This document shows, in pieces, positions 36,542 through 47,691 of a stretch of 64,000 nt of DNA. Made by a program: the position numbers and the translations under genes. Where the stretch lies: positions 35,037 through 99,036 of the forward strand of contig NZ_JAAPBF010000003.1 in the NCBI RefSeq assembly GCF_022695985.1, in the 5' to 3' direction. The DNA is from Streptomyces sp. NP-1717 (GTDB lineage Bacteria; Actinomycetota; Actinomycetes; Streptomycetales; Streptomycetaceae). How positions within the stretch are numbered: position 1 is the stretch's first letter; every line of letters starts with the position of its first letter. Under the pieces are notes generated by a model. It was not told the origin of the DNA and ran no database searches. It saw only the letters and a program-made list of their open reading frames with translations.

Positions 36542-38182
36542 TCAGACCGCGCCCGCTCCGGTGAGTGAACGCACCTCGGACTCCGCGTGCTTGGCCTCGT
36601 CGGCGCGTTCGCGGGAGAGGACCGTGCCGATCCAGCCCGCCAGGAAGCCGAGCGGGATCGAGACGAGGCCGGGATTCTGGAGCGGGAAGACATGGAAGTC
36701 GGCGCCCGGGAAGATCGCCTCCGGGCTTCCCGACACGACGGGTGAGAAGACCACCAGCAGCACGGCGGGCACGAGCCCGCCGTAGACCGACCAGACCGCT
36801 CCCCGCGTGGTGAAGTTCCGCCAGAACAGCGAGTAGAGCAGCACCGGCAGATTGGCGGAGGCGGCGACGGCGAACGCGAGACCTACCAGGAAGGCGACGT
36901 TGAGGTCGCGGGCGAGCAGCCCGAGCGCGATGGCCACGGCGCCGATACCGGCCGCCGCGTACCGGGCGACGGCGACCTCGCCGCGCGGCTCGGCGCTGTC
37001 GGCGGCTCGGTCGTCGACTCGCCCGCCGTCGCGGGACCGGGCTCGCGGCTTCCTGAGGGAGGCGTAGAGATCGTGCGCGACGGACGCCGACGAGGCGAGG
37101 GTGATGCCGGCGACGACGGCGAGGATCGTCGCGAAGGCGATGGCCGCGACCACGGCGAAGAGGACCGTTCCGCCGGTGGAACCCGCGCCGCCGCCCAGAT
37201 CCAGGGCGAGCAGGGGTACCGCCGTGTTCCCCGCCGCGCTCGACGCCCGCACCTCGGCGGTGCCGACCACGGCGGCGGCGCCGAGCCCCAGCACGATCGT
37301 CATCAGATAGAAGCTCCCGATGAGCCCGATGGACCAGACGACCGACCGGCGGGCCGCGCGGGCGGTCGGCACGGTGTAGAAGCGGGAGAGGATGTGCGGC
37401 AGCCCGGCCGTGCCGAGCACCAGGGCGAGCCCGAGGCTCATGAAGTCGAACCGCGCGGTCCAGCCCCCGCCGTAGGCGAGACCCGGGATGAGGAACTCCT
37501 TGCCGTGGCCGCTGCGTTCGGACGCGGTGGTGAGCAGCGCGTTGAAGTCGCCGTGGAAACGGACCAGTACGAGCACGGTCAGCGTGAGCGTGCCGGCCAT
37601 CAGCAGCACGGCCTTGACGATCTGGATCCAGGTGGTGGCCCGCATCCCGCCGAGCGTCACGTAGACGACCATCAGCGCGCCCACGCCGATCACCGTCCAG
37701 GCGCGCGCGGCCTCGCTCGTGCCCCCCAGCAGCAGCGCGACCAGACTGCCCGCCCCGACCATCTGCGCCACCAGGTAGAGGACGGACACGGCGACGGACG
37801 ACGTGCCCGCCGCGATCCTGACGGGGCGCTCACGCATCCGGGCGGCGACGACATCGGCCAGGGTGAACCGGCCGCAGTTGCGGACGAGTTCGGCCACCAG
37901 CAGCAGGACGACCAGCCAGGCGACGAGGAAGCCGACGGAGTAGAGCATGCCGTCGTAGCCGAAGAGGGCGATGAGTCCGGAGATACCGAGGAAGGAGGCG
38001 GCCGACATGTAGTCGCCCGCGATGGCGAACCCGTTCTCCATGGGGGAGAAGAGCCGTCCGCCGGTGTAGAACTCCTCCGCCGAGCCGTGCCGGTCGCGGC
38101 CCACCCAGGTGGTGATGCCGAGGGTGACCGCGACGAACGCGCCGAACAGCAGGAGCGCCAGGGTCTGGTGGTCGCCGCTCAT
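36542..38182 (-). CDS. Sodium/solute symporter, acetate (ActP/MctC) type
   Basis: Inner-membrane SSS-family symporter, 546 residues with about 13 helices. The N-terminal EEFYTGGRLFSPMENGFAIA and DYMSAASFLGISG blocks match the ActP/MctC cation:monocarboxylate group; substrates are likely acetate, propionate or pyruvate. ATG 38182 overlaps the DUF485 gene stop by four bases, and ActP plus DUF485 is a standard pairing. Convergent with the CitB-type regulator, which may control it. Confidence 0.92.
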   Translation of the reverse strand: MSGDHQTLALLLFGAFVAVTLGITTWVGRDRHGSAEEFYTGGRLFSPMENGFAIAGDYMSAASFLGISGLIALFGYDGMLYSVGFLVAWLVVLLLVAELVRNCGRFTLADVVAARMRERPVRIAAGTSSVAVSVLYLVAQMVGAGSLVALLLGGTSEAARAWTVIGVGALMVVYVTLGGMRATTWIQIVKAVLLMAGTLTLTVLVLVRFHGDFNALLTTASERSGHGKEFLIPGLAYGGGWTARFDFMSLGLALVLGTAGLPHILSRFYTVPTARAARRSVVWSIGLIGSFYLMTIVLGLGAAAVVGTAEVRASSAAGNTAVPLLALDLGGGAGSTGGTVLFAVVAAIAFATILAVVAGITLASSASVAHDLYASLRKPRARSRDGGRVDDRAADSAEPRGEVAVARYAAAGIGAVAIALGLLARDLNVAFLVGLAFAVAASANLPVLLYSLFWRNFTTRGAVWSVYGGLVPAVLLVVFSPVVSGSPEAIFPGADFHVFPLQNPGLVSIPLGFLAGWIGTVLSRERADEAKHAESEVRSLTGAGAV

Positions 38183-38697
38183 CCCCGCCGCTCCCCCGCC
38201 CGCGCCGTGCCGGACTCACGCGTTCTCGTCAGGTCGAAGACGCTCCAGCGCAGATCGAGCGCGTCCCGGTCCCGGTGCAGCCGGGCATGGCGCGCGTACG
38301 CCCAGGTCAGCAGGAAGGTGCTGAGGAACTGTCCGAGACCCGCGACCATGGCCACGTTCACGGCCCCCGCCACCGGGCGCGCCATCAGATCCGGCGCCGT
38401 GGTCGCGGCGACGACGTACGCCAGGTACCAGGTCAGGAAGGCGAGGGTGGCCGGGAAGACGAACCGGCGGTAGCGGCGGCGTACGTCCTGGAAGGCGGCG
38501 CTGCGCTGGACCTCCAGATAGATGTCCGCCGCGCCGGGGCATCGCTCCGCCGACGCGGGTGCGGCTCCGGGGCCGGGTGCGACGGGCGTCGTCGGCGTAC
38601 CCGTACCGTCCAGTTCGCCCCAGCCGGAGGCCAGCGCGTCGTACCAGGGGTCGTCGGTCCGCACTGTCGCGGCGCCGCGCCCTTCCTGCTTCTCCAC
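38179..38697 (-). CDS. DUF485 membrane protein, symporter partner
   Basis: A 172-residue protein. After a Pro/Ala-rich cytoplasmic leader it has the DUF485 signature FQDVRRRYRRFVFPATLAFL (about residue 70) and two membrane helices, with FLSTFLLTWAYARHARL in the second. YjcH-type DUF485 proteins accompany acetate symporters. GTG 38697 has AAGGAG about 10 bases upstream. Confidence 0.9.
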   Translation of the reverse strand: MEKQEGRGAATVRTDDPWYDALASGWGELDGTGTPTTPVAPGPGAAPASAERCPGAADIYLEVQRSAAFQDVRRRYRRFVFPATLAFLTWYLAYVVAATTAPDLMARPVAGAVNVAMVAGLGQFLSTFLLTWAYARHARLHRDRDALDLRWSVFDLTRTRESGTARAGERRG

Positions 38698-38793
38698 CGG
38701 TCAACTCTCCTTGTCAGCGGGCCGTTTCGGCCGCGCCCCAAGGATGGGCGGAATGGGAAGATCCCGGACTCTTCTCCCTTCGACTTCACCCCA

Positions 38794-39462
38794 TCAGGTG
38801 ACGTTTGTCCCGGGTGGCCGAATAAGTCCGTGCTGATAGGCGTAGCGGACCGCCTGCGCCCGGTCGCGCACCCCGGCCTTGGCGAAGATGTTGTTGATGT
38901 GGGTCTTCACCGTGGCCGCGCCGATGTGCAGCCGCCCGGCGATCTCCCGGTTGGAGAACCCCTCGGCGACCAGCGACAGCACCTCGGCCTCCCGGGGGGT
39001 GAGCCCGTCGGGTGGCGATTCGCGCGCCGGTACGGGGGCGATCGCGCTGACCCGCTCCAGCAACCGCCGCTGAACGGTGGGGGCGAGCCCGGCGTCCCCG
39101 GCCATGACGTCCCGCACGGCGCGGACGATCTCGTCGCCGCCCGCGTCCTTGGTCAGATAGCCGCGGGCACCGGCCCGGAGGGCGGGGAACAGCGAGTCGT
39201 CGTCGGCGTACGTGGTGAGCACCACGACCTGGGTCACCGGATACCGCTCGCGGATCCGGCGGGTCGCCTCGACCCCGTCGCAGCGCGGCATACGGAGGTC
39301 CATCAGCACGACGTCGGGAGCGAGTTCACCGACGAGGGCCACCGCCTCCTCGCCGTCCTTCGCGGCGCCGACGACCTCGATGCCGGGCAGCAGCCCGAGC
39401 AGCATGACAATGCCCTCGCGTACGACGGCCTGGTCGTCGGCCACGATCACCCGGGCCGTCAT
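38794..39462 (-). CDS. NarL/LuxR-family response regulator
   Basis: A 222-residue DNA-binding regulator. Receiver domain (DD at 9-10, phospho-Asp55 in VVLMDLRMP, LTKDAGG lysine loop) and a C-terminal GerE helix-turn-helix (LTPREAEVLSLVAEGFSNRE ... TVKTHINNIFAK). ATG 39462 overlaps the stop of the kinase gene (ATGA), so the pair is translated together. Targets unknown; the adjacent DUF485/symporter operon is a candidate. Confidence 0.93.
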   Translation of the reverse strand: MTARVIVADDQAVVREGIVMLLGLLPGIEVVGAAKDGEEAVALVGELAPDVVLMDLRMPRCDGVEATRRIRERYPVTQVVVLTTYADDDSLFPALRAGARGYLTKDAGGDEIVRAVRDVMAGDAGLAPTVQRRLLERVSAIAPVPARESPPDGLTPREAEVLSLVAEGFSNREIAGRLHIGAATVKTHINNIFAKAGVRDRAQAVRYAYQHGLIRPPGTNVT

Positions 39463-40688
39463 ACGGGCACTCGCAGGCGCACGGTGAAACCCTTCCCCTC
39501 GGCCCGGTCCGGCGGTCCGGAGCCGTACGGGGCTCCGCCGGCACCGTCTTCCGTACGGAGCGCCGGTCCGGCCTCCAGAGTGCCGCCCAGCAGTTCGGCG
39601 CGCTCCCGCATCCCCAGGAGACCGTACCCGGAGCCGGAGGCCGCGAGTTCGGTGCCCGAGGCGTCCATGCCCGGAGCGTCCGTGCCCTCGTCCCGTACCT
39701 CCAGGGTCACCTCGTCCCGCGCGTACTCCAGTCGCATCGACACGCCCGCCCCCGGAGCGTGCTTGCGCGCGTTCGTCAGCGCTTCCTGGGCGACGCGCCG
39801 TACCGCCTGCGAGGCCTCGGTGGGCAGCAGCCGCGGCTCCCCCACCACCTCGGTGCGTACCCCGTCGACCGCCAGCTCCCGCAGATAGTCCTCGACCGGC
39901 ACCAGCTGGCCGCGGAGGGCGGACAGTGCCTGGCGCGTCTCCGCCAGGCCCTGCCGGGCCATGCTCCGCGCCTCCACCACGCGCCGCAGCACCTGCTCGC
40001 GGTCGTATCCGCCCTCGATCTGGAGGCGCGCCGCCTCCAGGTGCACGAGCTGCGCGGAGAGGCTGTGGGCCAGCACGTCGTGGATCTCGCGGGCGATCCT
40101 GGCCCGCTCGGCCAGCGCGGCGGACTCGGCCTCGGCCGCCCGCGCGGCGCGCTCCTGCGCCAGCAGCCGGAACCCGGCCCCGCGTGCCTGGGCGTCGAGC
40201 CGCAGCGTGAAGCCGCCGAGCAGGACGGCGCCCATCGTGATCCCCACCTCCGTGAACGCCTCGGTGTTCGCCAGCGCGAGGGCCGCGGACAGCCCCGCCC
40301 AGACGCCGAGCGCCGGTGCGATCGGCAGCCTTTCGACCGCGAGGGCGCCGGCCAGGATCCAGATCAGCGCGGCCGTGGCCTCGGCCCCCGCCACGCTCGC
40401 GCCGGCGCCCAGGAGCGCGATCGCGAGAAACAGCCCCAGCGAGGGGAACAGCCGCCGCTGGACGGTCCACCGGTGCAGGAACACCAGGGACGTCCCGAAG
40501 CAGAGCATGCCCAGCACGGGCAGCACCGCCCGCCCGCCGTGGAAGACCCCCGCGGTGTACGCGGTCGCGACGAGCCAGGTGGCCAGCCCGCCGGCCAGCA
40601 GACAGTCCAGCGCCGTCCTGACGCGCGGCACCCCCACCCGGGTCAGCGCCTCTTTGCTCGGCCACACGGTCACCGCGCCGATCGGCAT
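39459..40688 (-). CDS. DesK-type sensor histidine kinase
   Basis: A 409-residue membrane kinase. Five or more hydrophobic helices fill residues about 25-165, with almost no extracytoplasmic loops, so it may sense a membrane or intracellular cue. HisKA_3 box AREIHDVLAHSL with His203, then an HATPase domain (RVAQEALTNARKHAPG, GYGLLGMRERAELLGG). ATG 40688 (MPIGAVTVWPS). Paired with the LuxR-type regulator downstream. Confidence 0.92.
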   Translation of the reverse strand: MPIGAVTVWPSKEALTRVGVPRVRTALDCLLAGGLATWLVATAYTAGVFHGGRAVLPVLGMLCFGTSLVFLHRWTVQRRLFPSLGLFLAIALLGAGASVAGAEATAALIWILAGALAVERLPIAPALGVWAGLSAALALANTEAFTEVGITMGAVLLGGFTLRLDAQARGAGFRLLAQERAARAAEAESAALAERARIAREIHDVLAHSLSAQLVHLEAARLQIEGGYDREQVLRRVVEARSMARQGLAETRQALSALRGQLVPVEDYLRELAVDGVRTEVVGEPRLLPTEASQAVRRVAQEALTNARKHAPGAGVSMRLEYARDEVTLEVRDEGTDAPGMDASGTELAASGSGYGLLGMRERAELLGGTLEAGPALRTEDGAGGAPYGSGPPDRAEGKGFTVRLRVPV

Positions 40689-40766
40689 GGGCGAAACCCT
40701 CTCTCTCGGCTTCGAATGCTACGGAGCCGGGCGGCCCGCCGGATCCCCTCCTGGGGGGAGCCGGAA

Positions 40767-40806
40767 ACGGCGCCGGGCTCCACCCGTGGGTGGAGCCCGG
40801 CGCCGT
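40767..40806. terminator. Terminator of parE
   Basis: A 17-bp perfect inverted repeat (40767-40783 with 40790-40806) with a 6-base loop, 14 bp beyond the parE stop codon. Confidence 0.85.
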
Positions 40807-40819
40807 GTGACTGTACGGA

Positions 40820-42946
<2,127 letters not shown>

Positions 42947-43377
42947 GCGGTTCGCTCCTCGCTGAATTTGAAATCTGGCCCGGTGGGTAAGGGCCCGGCA
43001 TCGGTCGCCGCTCAGAGGGTACAGAGGCCTGGTAGAGCCGTTGTAACGCCACCCTATTGAATTCTCATGCTAACCGAGGCTCGCATGAGTGTTCGATGCC
43101 TCGATGGAGTGAAGCACACATCACGTTCCCTTCCAGGCATGAACCATTTAGGCTCCGGGCACGTCCTCATCAACAACCGGCAAGCCGGCCGGGAGGATCG
43201 ACCCTGACAAGCAACGCGAAACCGTAAAGCGAAGCAATACGGCTCATTCGCCGCCAACCGGCAACAGACAGCCGCCTCGGAAAGAAGTTTCGAGGAAAGG
43301 CCGCGAGCGGGAACGTTTTCGGCCTGGTTGGATGTTGACCCTGGTACGACAGCTCGTCGAGCTAGAGAAGAGGCGAC
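42947..43377. other. 431-bp intergenic region upstream of parE and the small zinc-ribbon gene
   Basis: Holds the divergent promoters of parE and the small protein at 43378. GC is visibly lower around 43040-43330. No RNA gene, strong palindrome or convincing CDS was found here. Confidence 0.45.
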
Positions 43378-43608
43378 GTGACTACTGTTCTGACCCCCGC
43401 GAGCCCGCTGACGGCCGCTGACCGCTGCGACCGCTGCGGCGCCCAGGCATATCTGCGCGTCGTCCTGACCAGCGGTGGTGAACTGCTCTTCTGCGCCCAC
43501 CACGGACGTAAGTTCGAGCCGGAACTCAAGAAGATCGCCGCGGAAATACAGGATGAGACAGACCGACTGACGGCCGTGCAGGCCGCCGGCGGTGAAGAGG
43601 AACGCTGA
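43378..43608 (+). CDS. Small zinc-ribbon-like protein (DUF7455 type)
   Basis: A 76-residue protein found next to hrdB and parE in Streptomyces. It has a CDRCGAQA pair (Cys about 17 and 20) and CAHHGRKF (Cys about 39), so four possible ligands for one zinc, followed by a short acidic helix (IAAEIQDETDRL). Function unknown; size and fold suggest a binding protein rather than an enzyme. GTG 43378 has AGAGAAGAGG upstream. Confidence 0.85.
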   Translation: MTTVLTPASPLTAADRCDRCGAQAYLRVVLTSGGELLFCAHHGRKFEPELKKIAAEIQDETDRLTAVQAAGGEEER

Positions 43609-43653
43609 CACCTCGCATCCACGACGAGCCAAGGGCCGATCCAGGACCGGCCG

Positions 43654-43692
43654 ACGGGCCGCCACCCCAGCCGTACCGGGATGGCGGCCCGT
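43654..43692. terminator. Hairpin between convergent genes
   Basis: ACGGGCCGCCA (43654-43664) pairs perfectly with TGGCGGCCCGT (43682-43692). It lies between the stops of the small zinc-ribbon gene and the serine protease gene. Confidence 0.65.
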
Positions 43693-43726
43693 TCTCGTGT
43701 CCGCCCGCACGCGGACCGTGGCCGTC

Positions 43727-44575
43727 TCAGCCCGCGCGGCGCTCCCCGGTCGCCCCGGCGACCTGGTCGACCGCCGAGGTGATCCGCGTATAGACCCCCG
43801 GGCTCCCGGCCCGCCCGCAGCCGCTCCCCCACGAGACCAGCCCGATGAGCCGCCCACGGGCCACCAGAGGCCCTCCGCTGTCGCCCTGGCAGGCGTCGTG
43901 CCCGCCCTTGGGATCGCCGGCGCAGAGCATCGTGGCGGCGTCGTAGCGGCCCCCTGAGCCCCCGGGGTACGCCCGAAGGCACTCCGAGTCCGCCAGGACC
44001 GTCACAGGGGCGGAGCGGAGCGAGGAGGCGTACTTGCCCTCGCCGGTGGTGTCGCCCCAGCCGTACACCTTCGCCGCGGTGCCCGGGGCCGAGGCCTCCC
44101 CTCCGGGATCGGCGGGCCGGATGGCGTACCTCGCGGGCAGTGCCTGCGCCAGCGTCAGTACCGCGAGGTCCGAGGCATGGGTCCGCGGGTCGTACGCCGG
44201 ATCGATCCGTACGGAGCCCACCCGGACCTCCCTGCCGCCCTTCCCGGTCAGCCGCTCCCGGCCCGCGACGACCCGCAGGTCCGTCACGTCCTCGGGCTTC
44301 ACGCCGAGCACGTCCCTGCCCATGCAGTGAGCGGCCGTGAGCACCTTGGTCGGCGCCACGACCACGCCACCGCAGAACTGACCCGCGCGGGTGTCCCCGA
44401 ACCGTTCACGGCTGGACAGGGCCACGACCCAGGGACTCCCCGCGGCCGGCGCCGGCTCCCCGCCCACCACCACCCGATCGGCGGCGGCCGGCACGGGGGA
44501 CACGAGCGGCAGCACCGCCCCCGCGGCGATCGTGGCCAGTCCTCCCGTGAGCACTCGGGCAATAGGGCGACGCAT
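43727..44575 (-). CDS. Secreted trypsin-like serine protease
   Basis: An exported S1-family protease, 282 residues. Signal peptide to about residue 32 (VLPLVSPVPAAA), mature N-terminus near VVVGGEPA (the usual IVGG position, so activation cleavage is likely at Arg34). Catalytic triad His83 (TAAHC), Asp136 (ASDLAVL) and Ser233 (GDSGGP); trypsin-type Asp before the CQGDSGG suggests cleavage after Arg/Lys. Cys residues are paired as in bacterial trypsins. Single gene, 145 bp downstream of hrdB. Confidence 0.93.
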   Translation of the reverse strand: MRRPIARVLTGGLATIAAGAVLPLVSPVPAAADRVVVGGEPAPAAGSPWVVALSSRERFGDTRAGQFCGGVVVAPTKVLTAAHCMGRDVLGVKPEDVTDLRVVAGRERLTGKGGREVRVGSVRIDPAYDPRTHASDLAVLTLAQALPARYAIRPADPGGEASAPGTAAKVYGWGDTTGEGKYASSLRSAPVTVLADSECLRAYPGGSGGRYDAATMLCAGDPKGGHDACQGDSGGPLVARGRLIGLVSWGSGCGRAGSPGVYTRITSAVDQVAGATGERRAG

Positions 44576-44650
44576 ACAGGCTCCTGACTCTCCGGTGACT
44601 CCTACTCACACAGAGTCACCCATTGAGCCGACAAACGCATCCCCGCAACG

Positions 44651-44692
44651 CCTGAGGGCCCGCATCCCGCGCGGGGATGTCGGGCCCTCAGG
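44651..44692. terminator. Terminator of hrdB
   Basis: CCTGAGGGCCCGCATCCC pairs with GGGATGTCGGGCCCTCAGG with a single bulged T and a short GCGC loop, 29 bp after the hrdB stop. Confidence 0.85.
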
Positions 44693-44720
44693 AGGGGCTG
44701 CGTCAGTCGGAGCGACCGGC

Positions 44721-46268
44721 CTAGTCCAGGTAGTCGCGCAGAACCTGCGAACGTGACGGGTGGCGGAGCTTCGACATCGTCTTGGACTCGATCTGACGAA
44801 TGCGCTCACGCGTCACGCCGTAGACCTTGCCGATCTCGTCGAGCGTCTTGGGCTGGCCGTCGGTGAGACCGAAGCGCATGGAGACCACACCGGCCTCACG
44901 CTCGGAGAGCGTGTCGAGCACCGAGTGCAGCTGCTCCTGGAGAAGCGTGAAGCTGACCGCGTCCGCCGGGACGACGGCCTCGGAGTCCTCGATGAGGTCA
45001 CCGAACTCGCTGTCTCCGTCCTCGCCCAGCGGAGTGTGCAGCGAAATCGGCTCACGACCGTACTTCTGGACCTCGATGACCTTCTCGGGGGTCATGTCGA
45101 GCTCCTTGGCCAGCTCCTCCGGGGTGGGCTCACGGCCCAGGTCCTGGAGCATCTGGCGCTGGACGCGCGCGAGCTTGTTGATGACCTCGACCATGTGCAC
45201 CGGGATACGGATGGTGCGGGCCTGGTCGGCCATGGCGCGGGTGATCGCCTGCCGGATCCACCAGGTGGCGTACGTGGAGAACTTGTAGCCCTTGGTGTAG
45301 TCGAACTTCTCGACCGCGCGGATCAGGCCCAGGTTGCCCTCCTGGATCAGGTCCAGGAAGAGCATGCCGCGGCCGGTGTAGCGCTTGGCCAGCGAGACCA
45401 CCAGACGGAGGTTGGCCTCCAGCAGGTGGTTCTTGGCGCGGCGCCCGTCCTCGGCGATGATCTCCAGCTCGCGCTTGAGCTTGGGGGCGAGCTTGTCGGC
45501 GTTCGCCAGCTTGTCCTCGGCGAACAGACCCGCCTCGATGCGCTTGGCGAGCTCGACCTCCTGCTCGGCGTTGAGGAGCGGGACCTTGCCGATCTGCTTG
45601 AGGTAGTCCTTCACCGGGTCGGCGGTGGCGCCCGCGACGGCGACCTGCTGGGCCGGCGCGTCGTCCTCGTCGTCGTCGGAGAGGACGAAGCCCTTGTTCT
45701 CGCCCTCGGTCTCCTCCTCCTCGCCCTTGCCGGCCTGGACCTCCTCGGGAGTCTCCTCGCCGTCGGCGGCCTCGTCGGCGTCCTTCTTGCCGGCGGTCTT
45801 CTTCGCCGCGACCTTCTTGGCCACGGTCTTCTTCGCCGCCGCCTTCTTGGCCACGGTCTTCTTCGCCGCGGCCTTCTTGGCGGGCGCGGCCGTCTCGTCG
45901 CCAGGAGTCTCGACGGACTCGGCCGCCGGGGCGGCGGTGGCCGCGACTGTCTTCGTATGAACGGTCTTGGCGGCGACTGTCTTGGTGGCGGTGCGCTTCG
46001 CCGGGCTCTTCGCAGCGACGCTCTTGCGGGCGCGCTTCGGCGACTCCGCGGCACTGACCATCAGCGTCACACCCTCTTCCTCGAGGATCTGGTTGAGGCT
46101 GCGCAGAACATTCTTCCACTGGGTTGGCGGAATCTGGTCAGCCTCGAAGGCCCGACGCACGTCGTCGCCGGCGATCTGCCCATCAGCCTTTCCCCGCTCG
46201 ATGAGCGCCATCACAGACTCGGACTCGGCGATCTCCGGCGGGAGCGTACGGGATGTGCTGGCCGACAC
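44721..46268 (-). CDS. hrdB: Principal RNA polymerase sigma factor HrdB
   Basis: The essential group 1 sigma factor. The 515-residue protein starts [15 protein letters not shown] (start GTG 46268, GAGAGG upstream; the ATG two codons earlier is less likely). It has a long N-terminal extension with Ala/Lys-rich tandem [14 protein letters not shown] repeats (about 85-165) and an acidic stretch (SDDDEDDA), then sigma region 1.2 ([20 protein letters not shown]), region 2 ([20 protein letters not shown]), region 3 and region 4 ([18 protein letters not shown]). Downstream of candidate sigR-type promoter; upstream of whiH in gene order. Confidence 0.96.
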   Translation of the reverse strand: MSASTSRTLPPEIAESESVMALIERGKADGQIAGDDVRRAFEADQIPPTQWKNVLRSLNQILEEEGVTLMVSAAESPKRARKSVAAKSPAKRTATKTVAAKTVHTKTVAATAAPAAESVETPGDETAAPAKKAAAKKTVAKKAAAKKTVAKKVAAKKTAGKKDADEAADGEETPEEVQAGKGEEEETEGENKGFVLSDDDEDDAPAQQVAVAGATADPVKDYLKQIGKVPLLNAEQEVELAKRIEAGLFAEDKLANADKLAPKLKRELEIIAEDGRRAKNHLLEANLRLVVSLAKRYTGRGMLFLDLIQEGNLGLIRAVEKFDYTKGYKFSTYATWWIRQAITRAMADQARTIRIPVHMVEVINKLARVQRQMLQDLGREPTPEELAKELDMTPEKVIEVQKYGREPISLHTPLGEDGDSEFGDLIEDSEAVVPADAVSFTLLQEQLHSVLDTLSEREAGVVSMRFGLTDGQPKTLDEIGKVYGVTRERIRQIESKTMSKLRHPSRSQVLRDYLD

Positions 46269-46645
46269 GAACAACCTCTCGGAACGATGGAAACGGCTTC
46301 CGGCTCCCCCCGGGGTCGGGGCGGAGCCGACGACCGTCGACTGGGGATGTGCCGACGGCGCGGGCTGGACCTCGGAGCTGGATACAGCGCCACCCTTCGT
46401 GGCGCTATTCCCTCCGTGGCTGTCACCTCTTAGGTCATCGCCCTGCCTCGTGGAGTGTTACGCCCAATCCACGTGGCCCGAGTCACACCCCATTTACGGC
46501 AGAACAACCAGAAGGGTCATATCCCACGTTAGTGCCGCCGGGCCCGTGGGTCCGGCGGCACGTGACGCGTACGCCTCCGTCCGTCCTGACCTTCGTCTTC
46601 CTGCTCGGCACCGCGGGACTCGCCCTCAGTACCCCGGTGACACGC
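46269..46645. other. 377-bp region upstream of hrdB, downstream of whiH
   Basis: Contains the hrdB leader and promoters and the 3' flank of whiH. Apart from the candidate SigR-type element listed separately I see no conserved element, RNA gene or small CDS. Confidence 0.5.
46386..46412 (-). promoter_or_regulatory. Candidate SigR-type promoter of hrdB
   Basis: Minus strand GGGAAT (46412-46407), 18 bases, then GCT (46388-46386): near the SigR consensus GGAAT-18-GTT but with one mismatch in the -10. The spacer region is itself a hairpin, AGCGCCAC-GAAGG-GTGGCGCT. A SigR-dependent promoter at hrdB is known in S. coelicolor, so this is a candidate for it. Confidence 0.4.
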
Positions 46646-47533
46646 TCAGTGCTCGCGAGGTGCCGGAACGACGCGCTCCACTTCCGGGTGGACCATCAGG
46701 AGCTGCCGCATGGCGGATTCGGCCGCCTGACCGTCGCCGGCCGCCAGGGCCTCGACGATCCGCGCGTGGTGCGCCAGCGACGCGTCGCTCGGGCGGTCAC
46801 AGCCGGTGACGGGGCCGCCGGAGACCTGGAGGGCCGCGGAGACGATCCCCGAGAGGTGCTCCAGCATCCGGTTGCCCGCGAGCTGGATCAGCAGGGAGTG
46901 GAACTCGGCGTCGGCGCGCGAGAACGTGATCGCGTCCCCCTGGGCGATGGCGTGGCCCATGATCTCGACCATGTCGGCCAGCCGCTGCTGGACGTCCTCA
47001 CGTCCGTGGCCGGCGGCGAGCCGCGCGGCGAGGGGTTCGATGGTCCAGCGCAGCTCGCTCAGCTCGCGGCGCTGGTCGTCGCGCTGCGGGCCGAACGCCC
47101 GCCATTCGATGATGTCGGCGTCCAGCAGATTCCAGTCACTGACCGGCCGGACGCGGGTACCGACATTGGGACGGGCGCTGACGAGGCCCTTGGCCTCGAG
47201 GACGCGCAGCGACTCGCGGACCACCGTGCGGGAGACCTCGAAACGCTGTCCGATCTCCTCCGGCACGAGCGGCCGGTCGGCGCCCAGGTCGCCGGAGACG
47301 ATCATCTGGCCTAGCTGCTGGACGAGTTGGCCGTGCAGTCCACGGCCCCGGCTGCCCGCCGAGCGGCGGCCGACCCGGCCCAGCTCGTTCTCCGCGCCGT
47401 CCCAGGCGGGGGCGGGAATGCGGTCGGCGCCGGGCGTCTCCGCGTAGGGGTAGCGGTCGATTCCGCCCGGGGCCGGGAGCCCGGAGTCGACGGCGCGGGC
47501 GGCGGTCATCATGGTGTGCGCAAGGGTACTCAC
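46646..47533 (-). CDS. whiH: GntR (FadR-like) sporulation regulator WhiH
   Basis: WhiH is needed for proper sporulation septation in aerial hyphae and autoregulates its own transcription. The 295-residue protein has a poorly conserved N-terminus, a FadR-type winged helix (EEIGQRFEVSRTVVRESLRV, about 93-112) and an all-helical effector-binding FCD domain (ELRWTIEPLAARLAAGH, ADAEFHSLLIQLAGN with metal/ligand His). Identity rests on this, its length, and its place directly downstream of hrdB. GTG 47533 has AAAGGA at short spacing; ATG 47515 is the alternative. Confidence 0.88.
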   Translation of the reverse strand: MSTLAHTMMTAARAVDSGLPAPGGIDRYPYAETPGADRIPAPAWDGAENELGRVGRRSAGSRGRGLHGQLVQQLGQMIVSGDLGADRPLVPEEIGQRFEVSRTVVRESLRVLEAKGLVSARPNVGTRVRPVSDWNLLDADIIEWRAFGPQRDDQRRELSELRWTIEPLAARLAAGHGREDVQQRLADMVEIMGHAIAQGDAITFSRADAEFHSLLIQLAGNRMLEHLSGIVSAALQVSGGPVTGCDRPSDASLAHHARIVEALAAGDGQAAESAMRQLLMVHPEVERVVPAPREH

Positions 47534-47691
47534 GCATCCTTTGTCGGCTCTGTTCCCGGGCCCCTTGAGGTCTTTGGTGAAAAGCACACGAAAGGGTGAT
47601 CGGCGCCCGCCCTTCGATTGACGACTTATCGTAAAGAAGTGGGCGCAATCAGGGAGTTATGGGCAGTGCGACAGCTCCGGTCGCTCAGCGA

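Noticed and set aside
45610..46054. Tandem repeats in hrdB as a possible minisatellite or CRISPR-like array
   Set aside because: They encode the well-known Ala/Lys-rich linker of HrdB and show codon-level periodicity, not spacer structure.
44760..46433. Long plus-strand open frame opposite hrdB (557 codons), and similar long frames opposite parE, recQ and the GH87 gene
   Set aside because: High-GC DNA gives long open frames on the opposite strand in step with the real gene's third-base bias; the products are Arg/Gly/Val-rich and match no family.
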